From: Candidatus Accumulibacter meliphilus
GTDB taxonomy: Bacteria; Pseudomonadota; Gammaproteobacteria; Burkholderiales; Rhodocyclaceae
Reading direction: 5' to 3'
Length of the DNA: 64,000 bases
Assembly (NCBI GenBank): GCA_003332265.1
Contig: QPGA01000007.1
Coordinates: 37,640 to 101,639 of the forward strand
Made by a program: the position numbers and the translations under genes. Shown piece after piece: positions 25,964 through 34,021 of the stretch (positions are counted from its first letter, which is position 1; each line of letters opens with the position of its first letter). The notes below the pieces were generated by a model. It was not told the DNA's origin. It worked only from the letters and a program-made list of their open reading frames with translations, and did no database searches.

Positions 25964-26833
25964 GTGGCACGTCGAAAACGCGCCGAGGAAGGGCACGAAA
26001 ACCACGAGCGTTGGCTGGTTTCGTACGCGGATTTCATTACCCTGCTGTTCGCTTTCTTTGTTGTGATGTACGCCCTTTCCTCCGTCAATGAAGGCAAGTA
26101 CCGAATTCTGAGCGATTCGATGGCCAGCGCTTTTCGCAATGTACCGGCCAACAGCGCTGGCCAGCTGGCGCTGATCGTGCCGACACCGGCGTCCGTGGCG
26201 AAGCCCAGTCTGGCCAGCAAGGCGCAGGAGGCCGTCAAACAGAAACAGCGCGAGAGTATGCGCAGCATTGCCAAGGACATTCTTGAGGTGATGGCGCCCC
26301 TGGTCGCGCAGGGGAAGGTGCGGGTCCTTGAAACCAGTCGCGGGGTGACCATAGAAATCAACGACAGCATCCTGTTCTCGCCAGGGCAGGCCTTGATTCA
26401 ACCGCCACTGGCACGCGCCATGGAGGCGGTGGCCGAGGTGCTGGTGGGGACCGATTTCCCGATTACCATCGAGGGACACACCGACGATGTGCCGATCAGC
26501 AATACACAGTTCCCGTCCAACTGGGAGCTGTCGGCGGTGCGTGCTACGACCGTTCTGCGCCTCTTCGCGGCAGCCGGCATCGCCGCGCCGCGGCTGACCG
26601 CGATCGGCTATGCCGATACGCGCCCGGTCGAGCCGAATGCACTGGCGGACGGGCGGGCGCGCAATCGTCGGGTCTCGATTCTGATCGACTCGGCGATCCC
26701 GGAAAAAGGCACCGAAGTCGATCTGCAGGGGCAGGGCGAGAGCGCCGCGGTGGCCGCCGATCCGGCGCCAGCGGAACCACCACTGCCACCGGCACCACCG
26801 GCAAGTACAGCAGCTCCGCTGCCAGCACGTTAA
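25964..26833 (+). CDS. motD: Flagellar motor stator protein MotD (MotB family)
   Basis: 289 aa from a GTG at 25964, 3 bp after motC. A single N-terminal membrane segment contains the proton-path Asp (WLVSYADFITLLFAFFVVMYALS). The C-terminal OmpA-like domain binds peptidoglycan (TIEGHTDDVPI, then SNWELSAVRA). A Pro/Ala-rich tail of about 30 residues ends the protein. The stop TAA (26831-26833) overlaps the left end of repeat R6. Before the insertion the gene would have ended at a TAG at the same place. Confidence 0.92.
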   Translation: MARRKRAEEGHENHERWLVSYADFITLLFAFFVVMYALSSVNEGKYRILSDSMASAFRNVPANSAGQLALIVPTPASVAKPSLASKAQEAVKQKQRESMRSIAKDILEVMAPLVAQGKVRVLETSRGVTIEINDSILFSPGQALIQPPLARAMEAVAEVLVGTDFPITIEGHTDDVPISNTQFPSNWELSAVRATTVLRLFAAAGIAAPRLTAIGYADTRPVEPNALADGRARNRRVSILIDSAIPEKGTEVDLQGQGESAAVAADPAPAEPPLPPAPPASTAAPLPAR

Positions 26834-26957
26834 TGTGAAAGTCGCGCAAGCGACTCACGAAACTCCCTTCTCCCCTTGCGGGAGAAGGGTCAGGGGAAGA
26901 GGGGAAACGGTCATGACTTTCATGACTTGGGGGTGTCTCCACGCCTCATGACCGTTA
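26830..26957 (-). mobile_element. Palindromic element, copy R6 (between convergent motD and flgN)
   Basis: TTA at 26830-26832 and TTA at 26955-26957 bound a copy with a period of 125 bp in inverted orientation. The left TTAA contains the motD stop (TAA) and the right TTA is the flgN stop read on the minus strand. Both neighbouring genes thus end inside the target duplication. All three hairpins are present. Confidence 0.85.
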
Positions 26958-27455
26958 GGCACTATCGCTGATGCGGCGGCCGCTGGGTGGTGCGCTTTGT
27001 CCGTCCGGGCCATAGAGATTGCTGGCCGCGTTGCTTCCCAGGAGCACTTCGAGCGCCTGCGCATTGTTCTGCATACGTTCCTGGATCAGCTCGCCATTGA
27101 CGCGATTCAGTTCGCGCGCCTGGCCGGCGACGGCCAGCAAGGCCGACCAGACGCTGTGCACGCTTGTTTCGACGGGGTGTGCAGCGAGCCAGGCGGCCAT
27201 GCCCGCGCGATCATTGAGCAGGCCGCTGGCGGCCAGCAAGCGTTGGCGTTGGGTGGCGAGCCTTGCCAGTTCGGCGGCGATGCTGTTCTTCTGGCGCACC
27301 AGATCGAGAAGGTCGTCGACTTCGCCTTTGACCAGCATTTGCTGTTCGCGCTCGAGCAGGGCAACAAAGTTCTGCGCCGCGGCGATCTCGCTGTCGACGG
27401 TCTGCGCGAACTCGGCACTAGCGCTGAGCTCGCTTCCCTCTGGTTTCGCGGCCAT
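26955..27455 (-). CDS. flgN: Flagellar export chaperone FlgN
   Basis: 166 aa, helical. Conserved features of the family: LEREQQMLVKGEVDDLLDL near residues 34-52 and a C-terminal helix (NRVNGELIQERMQNNAQALE) that binds the hook-filament junction proteins FlgK and FlgL. FlgN escorts these to the export gate. It follows flgM by 14 bp on the same strand, the usual gene order. Its TAA stop coincides with the right target repeat of element R6, so the C-terminal end may originally have been the same or almost the same. Confidence 0.88.
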   Translation of the reverse strand: MAAKPEGSELSASAEFAQTVDSEIAAAQNFVALLEREQQMLVKGEVDDLLDLVRQKNSIAAELARLATQRQRLLAASGLLNDRAGMAAWLAAHPVETSVHSVWSALLAVAGQARELNRVNGELIQERMQNNAQALEVLLGSNAASNLYGPDGQSAPPSGRRISDSA

Positions 27456-27469
27456 TGGCTCGCCGACGA

Positions 27470-27757
27470 TCAGGTCTGCCGTTGCGCAGCGATCAGTTCG
27501 CTGGCCGACTCGATGAGGCGGTCGGCAATGGCTTCGGCGTTGATCGTGAAGCGACCCTCGGCGATGGCCTGTTTGATCTCGGCCACGCGGGTGGCATCAA
27601 AGGCCGGGGCCTCTCCCGACGAATGCAGATGGGTTGCCAATTCACTGAGATGCACTTCGGCAGCCGCATTGCTGGTCGGTTTGCTGATGTTGCCGCGCGT
27701 GCGGGTGTCACTGCTGACGGTGGCGCTGGCCGTCGTGCTGGTGCTGTCGATCTTCAC
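27470..27757 (-). CDS. flgM: Anti-sigma28 factor FlgM
   Basis: 95 aa, the usual size. The N-terminal half is Ser/Thr-rich and probably disordered. The C-terminal half has the FliA-binding helices (ATRVAEIKQAIAEGRFTINAEAIADRLIES). FlgM holds sigma28 inactive until the hook is finished and is then exported. A strong sigma28 promoter is seen 35 bp upstream, giving feedback control of FliA by its own inhibitor. Gene order flgA-flgM-flgN. Confidence 0.93.
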   Translation of the reverse strand: MKIDSTSTTASATVSSDTRTRGNISKPTSNAAAEVHLSELATHLHSSGEAPAFDATRVAEIKQAIAEGRFTINAEAIADRLIESASELIAAQRQT

Positions 27758-27791
27758 GGTGTTGCCTCTTGAGCGGTTGTTCTCAATTCAT

Positions 27792-27818
27792 CTATCGGCG
27801 CAGAACGGCAAAACTTTA
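27792..27818 (-). promoter_or_regulatory. Sigma28 (FliA) promoter of flgM
   Basis: Read on the minus strand: TAAAGTTT, 11 bp, GCCGATAG. This matches the enterobacterial consensus (TAAAGTTT-N11-GCCGATAA) at 15 of 16 positions. It lies between flgA and flgM, 35 bp before the flgM start, so flgMN can be transcribed apart from flgA. Confidence 0.92.
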
Positions 27819-27849
27819 ACATTATTTTCAGCAACATCCTGCAGATAGC

Positions 27850-28560
27850 TCAATAGCTCACTTCAACGATGCCGCCGGGACGTGCGACGCCGCTGACGAC
27901 CTGCCCGGAAGCGGTGCTTACCCGGACGATCTCGCCGTCGCTGGCGTTGTTGAGGGCCTTGCCTTCGTTGCTGACCGAGAAACCCGCGCCTTTCGACTGC
28001 AGCTTTACGCTTTGTCCCTGCTGCACTGCCAAGGGTGCGGTGAGCAGGTCGTTGCGCAGGGGTTGGCCGGCCGCGACGCCGTTCTTGACCGTTTTGCCGA
28101 TGGCCTGCGCCGGATCGGTCACGATACTGGCCGGCAGACTGCCGAGATCGCCCTGCTGCGCAAAGACGTCCGCGGCGCTGATCACCTGGCCACGATTGAG
28201 CTGGCGCGCCGTGACCAGGTAGCTTCCCGAGATTCTGATCTGCACCGGCACATAAATCGTCCATGTCTCGGGTGCCAGGCAACGTACGCCGATGGTGGTT
28301 CTTCCCCAGAGCCGACTACCCTGCGGCAGGAAAGGCTCGTAAGCGCTGCATGGCGCCTCCTGCGCGTGCTGGTCGAGACGGCCGATGCTGTAGCTTGCCT
28401 TGCCCGGCAAGCCTTGGGTCTGAATGCGCAGATAGTTGTCGAGAGCGGCGCTCAGTGACTCCTGGGCGCTGACCCCGCTGCTCGCGGCGGCGAGAAGAAG
28501 AGCGAGCAGCGATTTGGCAAGGCGGGTGGCGCGATGGCGGACGAGCTTGGAGATAGGCAT
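27850..28560 (-). CDS. flgA: Flagellar P-ring assembly chaperone FlgA
   Basis: 236 aa. Signal peptide (LAKSLLALLLAAASSGVSAQ), then a variable domain with a Cys pair, then the SAF-type domain (SYLVTARQLNRGQVISAADV) and the conserved end GQVVSGVARPGGIVEVSY. FlgA is periplasmic and helps FlgI assemble into the P ring. The ATG at 28560 is preferred, with a GTG one codon upstream as an alternative. It is divergent from flgB; the 213-bp gap holds a sigma54 promoter facing flgB. Confidence 0.93.
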   Translation of the reverse strand: MPISKLVRHRATRLAKSLLALLLAAASSGVSAQESLSAALDNYLRIQTQGLPGKASYSIGRLDQHAQEAPCSAYEPFLPQGSRLWGRTTIGVRCLAPETWTIYVPVQIRISGSYLVTARQLNRGQVISAADVFAQQGDLGSLPASIVTDPAQAIGKTVKNGVAAGQPLRNDLLTAPLAVQQGQSVKLQSKGAGFSVSNEGKALNNASDGEIVRVSTASGQVVSGVARPGGIVEVSY

Positions 28561-28627
28561 CACGTCATTCTGCCTGATTCCGGCCGCCTCGCGAAGCGGC
28601 CCGGAGATGAATGCCCGGCGAGGAGGG

Positions 28628-28700
28628 CGGCAAATTTTGCCGTGGGGCCGGCAAATGCCGGTCGGCGGTTACAGCAGAGCTCCGGCAAATGCCTGCCGGC
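28628..28700. promoter_or_regulatory. Three CGGCAAAT palindromic sites upstream of the flgB promoter
   Basis: CGGCAAAT occurs at 28628, 28649 and 28683. Each lies within an inverted repeat: CGGCAAA-T-TTTGCCG (28628-28642), CCGGCA-AA-TGCCGG (28648-28661) and CCGGCA-N6-TGCCGG (28682-28699). Such clustering just upstream of a sigma54 promoter suggests enhancer-binding-protein sites (FleQ/FlrC-type regulator). No such regulator gene lies in the window. Confidence 0.6.
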
Positions 28701-28716
28701 TCGCCGTTGACGGAGA

Positions 28717-28733
28717 TGGCACGGCTATTGCTT
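28717..28733 (+). promoter_or_regulatory. Sigma54 promoter of the flgB operon
   Basis: TGGCACG-GCTA-TTGCTT has the invariant GG (28718-28719) and GC (28730-28731) exactly 10 bp apart and matches the sigma54 consensus (TGGCACG-N4-TTGCW) fully. The expected transcript start is about 30 bp before the flgB ATG. Confidence 0.93.
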
Positions 28734-28773
28734 ATTGACTGTCCATGAGAACAGAGCACGGAGGGGCACGCTG

Positions 28774-29214
28774 ATGGTCGGCAAAATCCAGGAGGCGCTT
28801 TCCTTCCAGCTGCAGGCATTGACTCTGCGTGCCGAGCGGCAGCAGGTGCTGGCCGCCAATATTGCCAACGCCGATACGCCGCATTACCAGGCCCGCGACT
28901 TTGATTTCGCAAGCACCCTGCAGCAGGCGGTCAGTGGTCGCGAGCAGGCGGGTCTGCGTCTGGCGACCCTGGGCCTGGCCTCCTTGGCCACCTTGGCCAA
29001 CACTTCCCCGCAGCATTTGCCGGGCACGGCGGCGGCAGCCGATCCACTGCAGCTGCTCTATCGGCAGCCGACGCAGGCCAGTGCCGATGGCAACACGGTG
29101 GACATGGATGTCGAGCGGGCGCAGTTTGCCGAGAATTCGTTCTTCTACGAAGCGGGCCTGAGCTTTCTGACCGGGCGTATCAATACCTTGCGCTCGGCGA
29201 TCCAGGGGCAATAA
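28774..29214 (+). CDS. flgB: Flagellar proximal rod protein FlgB
   Basis: 146 aa. The rod-protein N-terminal motif RQQVLAANIANADTPHYQARDFDF is near residues 22-45; the C-terminal helix (FAENSFFYEAGLSFLTGRINTLRSAI) packs with it in the rod. There is no signal peptide because it is exported by the flagellar type III system. The ATG at 28774 follows GGAGGGGC; an upstream ATG at 28735 would start almost at the transcription start and is unlikely. First gene of a long flg operon. Confidence 0.94.
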   Translation: MVGKIQEALSFQLQALTLRAERQQVLAANIANADTPHYQARDFDFASTLQQAVSGREQAGLRLATLGLASLATLANTSPQHLPGTAAAADPLQLLYRQPTQASADGNTVDMDVERAQFAENSFFYEAGLSFLTGRINTLRSAIQGQ

Positions 29215-29217
29215 GGA

Positions 29218-29622
29218 ATGAGTGTTTTCAACACCTTCAAAGTGGCCGGTAGCGCCATGACCGCGCAGGCGCTGCGCCTCAACGTGGTGGCCAGCAACCT
29301 GGCCAATGCGGATAGCGTGATCAGCTCTGACGGCCAGCCGTATCGCGCCAAGCAGGTGGTGTTCGCGGCGACGCCGATGGGCAGTGCGGCGGCGCAGGGC
29401 GTTCGGGTGACGCAGGTCGTCGAGGACAGCAGCCCTGGGCGCCTGCTCTATGACCCGCGTAATCCGGCGGCCGACGCAAGTGGCTACGTGACCATGCCCA
29501 ATGTGAGCGTCGTCGACGAGATGACCAACATGATCTCGGCGTCGCGCGCCTACCAGACCAACGCCGAAGTCATGAATACCGCCAAACAATTGCTGCTCAA
29601 GACCCTGGCGCTTGGCCAGTAG
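29218..29622 (+). CDS. flgC: Flagellar proximal rod protein FlgC
   Basis: 134 aa, the usual length. Rod motif [19 protein letters not shown] near residues 15-33. The C-terminal segment [31 protein letters not shown] is the axial-protein coiled-coil signature. Builds the proximal rod with FlgB and FlgF. Starts 3 bp after flgB; SD ATAAGGA. Confidence 0.96.
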   Translation: MSVFNTFKVAGSAMTAQALRLNVVASNLANADSVISSDGQPYRAKQVVFAATPMGSAAAQGVRVTQVVEDSSPGRLLYDPRNPAADASGYVTMPNVSVVDEMTNMISASRAYQTNAEVMNTAKQLLLKTLALGQ

Positions 29623-29650
29623 TCACGACGACACCCTGGAGAAAGAAACG

Positions 29651-30334
29651 ATGGAAAGCGTGCAATCGAGCACTTCAAGCAGCGACATCCTGGCGTCGCT
29701 CAACGCTCAGACCAGGTCCGGCACCAATCAGCTCTTGTCGACGACCGAGGAGGTCCAGAATCGCTTCCTCAAGCTGCTGGTAACGCAGTTGAAGAATCAG
29801 GATCCGCTCAATCCGCTCGACAACGCGGCAGTCACCAGCCAGATTTCACAGATAAATACGGTCACCGGCATAGAGCGGCTGAATACGACGCTCGAGACTT
29901 TGCTCAGCACCTTCAACGAGGGACAGGCAGTGCAGGCCGCCGGGCTTATCGGCAAGAACGTCCTGGTCGGCGGTTCCGGGCTGGCTCTGGTCAATGGTCA
30001 GGCGAATGGGGGAGTCAATCTTGCCACGCCTGCCGACAACGTGACCCTGACGATTTTCGGTGCTGGCGACAACGTCATTCAGAGCGAGCGCCTCGGCGCC
30101 CACGACGCCGGCAGCTTTGCGTTCACCTGGGATGGGATGACTGCTCAGGGCATCCCTGCGCCAGATGGTACTTATCGTTTCACGGTGAACGCGGTGCGCG
30201 GTAGTGAAACGGTGGCCGCTGAGGCTCTGCAGATTGGCACGGTAAATGCTTTGGTTAGAGAAAAAGGCAGCTACCAGCTCGACCTGGGTGGGCTGGGACG
30301 GGTCGCTTTCGACAAGGTTCAACAGATTCTCTAG
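29651..30334 (+). CDS. flgD: Flagellar hook cap protein FlgD
   Basis: 227 aa. The N-terminal family hallmark FLKLLVTQLKNQDPLNPLD is at about 39-57, followed by SQISQINTVTGIERLN. The C-terminal part holds the FlgD Ig/tudor-like region (FAFTWDGMTAQGIPAPDGTY). It caps the growing hook and is discarded later. The ATG at 29651 follows GGAGAAAGAAACG; an in-frame upstream ATG at 29612 overlaps flgC and is not needed. Confidence 0.95.
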   Translation: MESVQSSTSSSDILASLNAQTRSGTNQLLSTTEEVQNRFLKLLVTQLKNQDPLNPLDNAAVTSQISQINTVTGIERLNTTLETLLSTFNEGQAVQAAGLIGKNVLVGGSGLALVNGQANGGVNLATPADNVTLTIFGAGDNVIQSERLGAHDAGSFAFTWDGMTAQGIPAPDGTYRFTVNAVRGSETVAAEALQIGTVNALVREKGSYQLDLGGLGRVAFDKVQQIL

Positions 30335-30349
30335 GCGTAGGAGGCAAGA

Positions 30350-31597
30350 ATGAGTTTTCAGCAGGGTTTGAGCGGCCTGAACGCGGCGTCTTCGTCGCTG
30401 GACGTGATCGGCAACAATATTGCCAACTCCAGTACGGTTGGTTTCAAGAGCGGCAGCGCGAACTTCTCGGACATCTACGCCGCCTCGCTGGGCATCGTCT
30501 CCGGTGCCAAGATCGGTATCGGTGTCGGCGTCGGGGCGGTGCAGCAGCAGTTTACGCAGGGCAATCTGACGACCACCAACAATCCGCTCGACCTGGCGCT
30601 CAACGGTGGCGGTTTCTTTCGCCTGAGCGACGAAGGCGCGATCAGCTATACCCGCAACGGTCAGTTTCACATCGACAATGACGGCTATGTGATCAACGAT
30701 CAGCGCTCTCGCCTGACCGGTTACCCGGTCGCGGCCAGCGGGGCGATAACCCCTTCGAATCCGGTCGAATTGCAGATTTCGGCGGGCCAGATTGCGCCGC
30801 TGGCGAGCAGCGACCCACTCGCTGGTGAACTGCGGGCGGTGCTCAATCTCGACTCGCGCGACTCGGCTCCGGCCGTGGGGCCCTTCGACTACAGCAATCC
30901 GGAAACCTACAATTTCTCGACGGCATTGACGGTTTTCGACACCCTCGGCGTGGTCCACAATCTGACCACTTTCTACGTTCTCAATGGCACGACGGCTCCC
31001 GGCGAGTGGACCGTGCACGCCACTCTCGATGGTGCCGATCCGCAAGTCGTGCCGGGCGGCAATCTGCGCTTCAACACGTCGGGTGCCCTCGACCCGGGCT
31101 CGGCGGTGCACGATCTGCCCTCGTGGAACCTGACCACCGGTGCCGCGTCGCCGTGGCGGCCGGGGGTCATGGATTTCACCGGCACTACCCAGTACGGCAG
31201 CGGCTCGAACGTCGATCGCCTGACGCAGGGAGGTTTCACTTCCGGCAGCCTGGTCGGGGTGGGTGTGAACGCCGATGGCATCGTCCAGGGGCGTTACAGC
31301 AATGGCCAGACGCGCAACATGGGGCAGGTGGTGCTGGCCACTTTTGCCGATCCGAATGGACTCTTGAGTCTGGGCAACAACCAGTGGAGCCTGACTTCGC
31401 TGTCCGGGCCGGAGCTGATTGGTGCGCCGGCGTCGGGCAGTCGCGGGGTGATTCAGTCGGCGGCCGTCGAGGATTCGAACGTTGATCTGACCAAGGAGCT
31501 GGTGGACATGATTACCGCCCAGCGCAACTACCAGGCCAATGCACAGACCATCAAGACCCAGGATCAGATCATGCAGACGCTGGTCAATCTGCGCTAG
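30350..31597 (+). CDS. flgE: Flagellar hook protein FlgE
   Basis: 415 aa. N-terminal axial motif LDVIGNNIANSSTVGFKSG, a central hook domain, and the C-terminal axial signature KELVDMITAQRNYQANAQTIKTQDQIMQTL. About 415 residues is normal for a short hook protein of the Salmonella type. Assembles under the FlgD cap. SD GTAGGAGG. A 595-codon ORF lies antisense here and is not real. Confidence 0.96.
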   Translation: MSFQQGLSGLNAASSSLDVIGNNIANSSTVGFKSGSANFSDIYAASLGIVSGAKIGIGVGVGAVQQQFTQGNLTTTNNPLDLALNGGGFFRLSDEGAISYTRNGQFHIDNDGYVINDQRSRLTGYPVAASGAITPSNPVELQISAGQIAPLASSDPLAGELRAVLNLDSRDSAPAVGPFDYSNPETYNFSTALTVFDTLGVVHNLTTFYVLNGTTAPGEWTVHATLDGADPQVVPGGNLRFNTSGALDPGSAVHDLPSWNLTTGAASPWRPGVMDFTGTTQYGSGSNVDRLTQGGFTSGSLVGVGVNADGIVQGRYSNGQTRNMGQVVLATFADPNGLLSLGNNQWSLTSLSGPELIGAPASGSRGVIQSAAVEDSNVDLTKELVDMITAQRNYQANAQTIKTQDQIMQTLVNLR

Positions 31598-31631
31598 TGA
31601 TCGACACTGAGCGAAGGACTGCGGAGGAGCC

Positions 31632-32381
31632 ATGGATCGCCTGATCTACACCGCGATGAGTGGTGCCAAGCAGGTCGTTCTGCAGCAGGCTGGCATCGCC
31701 CAGAATCTGGCCAATGCCACGAGCACCGGCTATCGGGCAATGGAGCATCGTTTCCGCGCCGTGCCGGTGCTGGGCGAAGGTGCGCCGACCCGGGCTTTCG
31801 TCGCTGACGCCTCGGTGGCCGACGTTTTCGAACAGGGGCCGATCGTGGTCACCGGTCGGCCGCTCGACGTCGCGGTAGACGGCAATGGCTGGATTGCCGT
31901 GCAGGCTGCGGACGGTCGTGAGGCCTACACGCGTGCCGGCAATCTCAAGACCGACGCCAATGGCATGCTGAAGACCAGCAGTGGCTTGAATGTCGTCGGT
32001 GAGGGGGGACCGATCTCGCTACCGCCCGACAACAACATTGTCATCGCTACTGACGGGACGGTGTCGAGCATTCCGCGCCTGGGTGCCGGGGCCATCAACA
32101 GTGTCAACGTGGTCGGCCGGATCAAGCTGGTCAATCCACCGGAAAACGATCTGCTGCGCGGCGATGACGGACTCTTCCGGACGCGCAACGGCTTCGGCGC
32201 CCCTGCCGACGAGGACGTCAAACTGGTGCCCGAGGCGCTCGAGGGAAGCAACGTCAACTCGGTTGAAGCAATGGTCAGAATGATCAGTCTCGCTCGCCAG
32301 TTCGAGATGCAGATCAAGATGTTGCAGACGGCCGACACCAATGCGCAGGCGGCCAGCCAGCTTCTCTCCATGAACCGCTGA
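31632..32381 (+). CDS. flgF: Flagellar rod protein FlgF
   Basis: 249 aa. The start MDRLIYTAMSGAKQVVLQQ is typical of FlgF. LNVVGEGGPISLPPD in the middle separates it from FlgG, and it ends with the axial helix VEAMVRMISLARQFEMQIKMLQTADTN. Part of the proximal rod. SD GGAGGAG; 16-bp gap to flgG. Confidence 0.95.
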   Translation: MDRLIYTAMSGAKQVVLQQAGIAQNLANATSTGYRAMEHRFRAVPVLGEGAPTRAFVADASVADVFEQGPIVVTGRPLDVAVDGNGWIAVQAADGREAYTRAGNLKTDANGMLKTSSGLNVVGEGGPISLPPDNNIVIATDGTVSSIPRLGAGAINSVNVVGRIKLVNPPENDLLRGDDGLFRTRNGFGAPADEDVKLVPEALEGSNVNSVEAMVRMISLARQFEMQIKMLQTADTNAQAASQLLSMNR

Positions 32382-32396
32382 TAGGACAGGACAAGC

Positions 32397-33179
32397 ATGA
32401 TCCGCTCGCTGTGGACCGCCAGTACCGGCCTTACTGCCCAACAGGTGCAGATTGACGTCATTGCCAACAACCTGGCCAACGTCAGCACCAATGGTTTCAA
32501 GCAGGCACGCGGGATTTTTGCCGATCTGCTTTATCAGACCCTGCGTCAGCCCGGTGCCCAGTCGTCGCAGACGACGCAGATTCCGGACGGGCTGCAGATC
32601 GGCCTGGGCGTGACCCCCGTTTCCACGGGGCGGATTTTCACCCAGGGTGCTCTGCAGCAAACCGGTAACAGTCTCGACATGGCCATCGACGGGGCGGGCT
32701 TCTTTCAGGTCCTGCTGCCCGACGGGACCACTGCTTACACGCGTGATGGTTCGTTTCAGAAGGACAACCAGGGCCAGATCGTCACCACCAGCGGCAATCC
32801 GCTGCAACCGGCGATCACCATCCCCGAGAATGCCTTGACGGTGACCGTCGGTACCGATGGCGTGGTCAGCATCACCCAGCCGGGGACTCCAGCCACGGTG
32901 CAGATCGGCATCATTCAGGTGGCCACCTTCATCAACAATGGCGGCCTGCAGAGCGTTGGCGACAATCTCTACCTGGAGACTGCGTCGAGCGGCACGCCGA
33001 CGCCGAATACCCCGGGAAACAATGGCTCGGGGGTCGTGGTACAGAACTATGTCGAAGCCTCCAACGTCAATGCCGCGCAGGAGCTGGTACTGATGATTCA
33101 GACCCAACGGGCGTACGAACTGAACTCGAAAGTGGTGGCGGTCTCGGATCAGATGCTGGCGCGTCTGACGCAGCTGTAA
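32397..33179 (+). CDS. flgG: Flagellar distal rod protein FlgG
   Basis: 260 aa. The start [35 protein letters not shown] and the end [32 protein letters not shown] are characteristic and strongly conserved. It forms the distal rod across the peptidoglycan and outer membrane. It lies between flgF and flgH, the standard order. Confidence 0.97.
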   Translation: MIRSLWTASTGLTAQQVQIDVIANNLANVSTNGFKQARGIFADLLYQTLRQPGAQSSQTTQIPDGLQIGLGVTPVSTGRIFTQGALQQTGNSLDMAIDGAGFFQVLLPDGTTAYTRDGSFQKDNQGQIVTTSGNPLQPAITIPENALTVTVGTDGVVSITQPGTPATVQIGIIQVATFINNGGLQSVGDNLYLETASSGTPTPNTPGNNGSGVVVQNYVEASNVNAAQELVLMIQTQRAYELNSKVVAVSDQMLARLTQL

Positions 33180-33186
33180 GGGCTCG

Positions 33187-33888
33187 ATGATGAGTACTGG
33201 CCGGGTGAAGGTGAACAAGACAGCGCTGTTGCTGCTTCCCGTGGCCCTGCTGATGGCCGCGTGCACCACTGTGCCGCCGACCAATATCCACCAGCCGATG
33301 ACCGCGCGCCCGCAGTATCGAAGCGATGCCCTGGCGGCCAATCTGGCAGCTACCGGCAGCATTTATCAGGCGGGGGCCTCGAGAACCCTGTTCGAAGATC
33401 GCCGTGCGCGTTATGTCGGCGACACGATCACGGTGACCATCAGCGAGAACAACAACGCGGCGACCAAATCGAACACCAACGTCAGCAAGACCGGCAGCAT
33501 CAGCGCCACCGCCGGGCCGTTCGCGGGTTCGCCGGCCAACTGGTTCCGGCCCGGGGAGCTGAACGCCAGCAGCAGCAATGTCGCCGCCGGCAAAGGCGAT
33601 TCGGCGGCCAACAACGTGTTCACCGGGACCATTACGGTGACCGTCATCGAGGTCCTGCCGAACGGCAATCTGCTGGTTTCCGGCGAGAAGCAGGTGGCCA
33701 TTGGTCAGGGGCAGGAATACATCCGGCTTTCGGGAATCGTCAATCCGTATTTCGTCAACGCCGCCAATACCATCCCCTCGTCACAGATTGCCGATGCACG
33801 CATCGAATACAAGGAGAGCGGGGCGATCAGCGAAGCGCAGGTGATGGGCTGGCTGGCACGATTCTTCCTTACCGTCCTGCCATTCTAA
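33187..33888 (+). CDS. flgH: Flagellar L-ring lipoprotein FlgH
   Basis: 233 aa with a lipoprotein signal (KTALLLLPVALLMAAC, lipidated Cys near residue 26). The L-ring domain shows DTITVTISENNNAATKSNT and NLLVSGEKQVAIGQGQEYIRLSGIVNP. Forms the outer-membrane bushing of the rod. Its TAA stop (33886-33888) is also the left target repeat of element R7. Before the insertion the stop and the SD of flgI shared one TAAGGAG. Confidence 0.96.
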   Translation: MMSTGRVKVNKTALLLLPVALLMAACTTVPPTNIHQPMTARPQYRSDALAANLAATGSIYQAGASRTLFEDRRARYVGDTITVTISENNNAATKSNTNVSKTGSISATAGPFAGSPANWFRPGELNASSSNVAAGKGDSAANNVFTGTITVTVIEVLPNGNLLVSGEKQVAIGQGQEYIRLSGIVNPYFVNAANTIPSSQIADARIEYKESGAISEAQVMGWLARFFLTVLPF

Positions 33889-34011
33889 GGGTCATGACAT
33901 GTCGAGATTTCCGAGATCATGAAAGTCCTGACCGTCCCCCCTCTTCCCCGACCCTTCTCCCACGAGGGGCGACGGGAGGTTCGTGAGTCGCGTACGCGAC
34001 TTCCACAGTAA
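33886..34011 (+). mobile_element. 123-bp palindromic element, copy R7 (between flgH and flgI)
   Basis: TAA at 33886-33888 (flgH stop) and TAA at 34009-34011, with a period of 123 bp. The right TAA continues into GGAG, the SD of flgI. This copy is slightly decayed: hairpin 1 has CTGAC in one arm and hairpin 2 has GGGGCGACGGG. Hairpin 3 (AGTCGC-GTAC-GCGACT) is perfect. Confidence 0.85.
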
Positions 34012-34021
34012 GGAGAACACA

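Noticed and set aside
29846-31633. 595-codon minus-strand ORF
   Set aside because: Antisense to flgD/flgE/flgF, with Arg/His-rich, low-complexity translation typical of high-GC shadow frames. The plus-strand genes are unmistakable.
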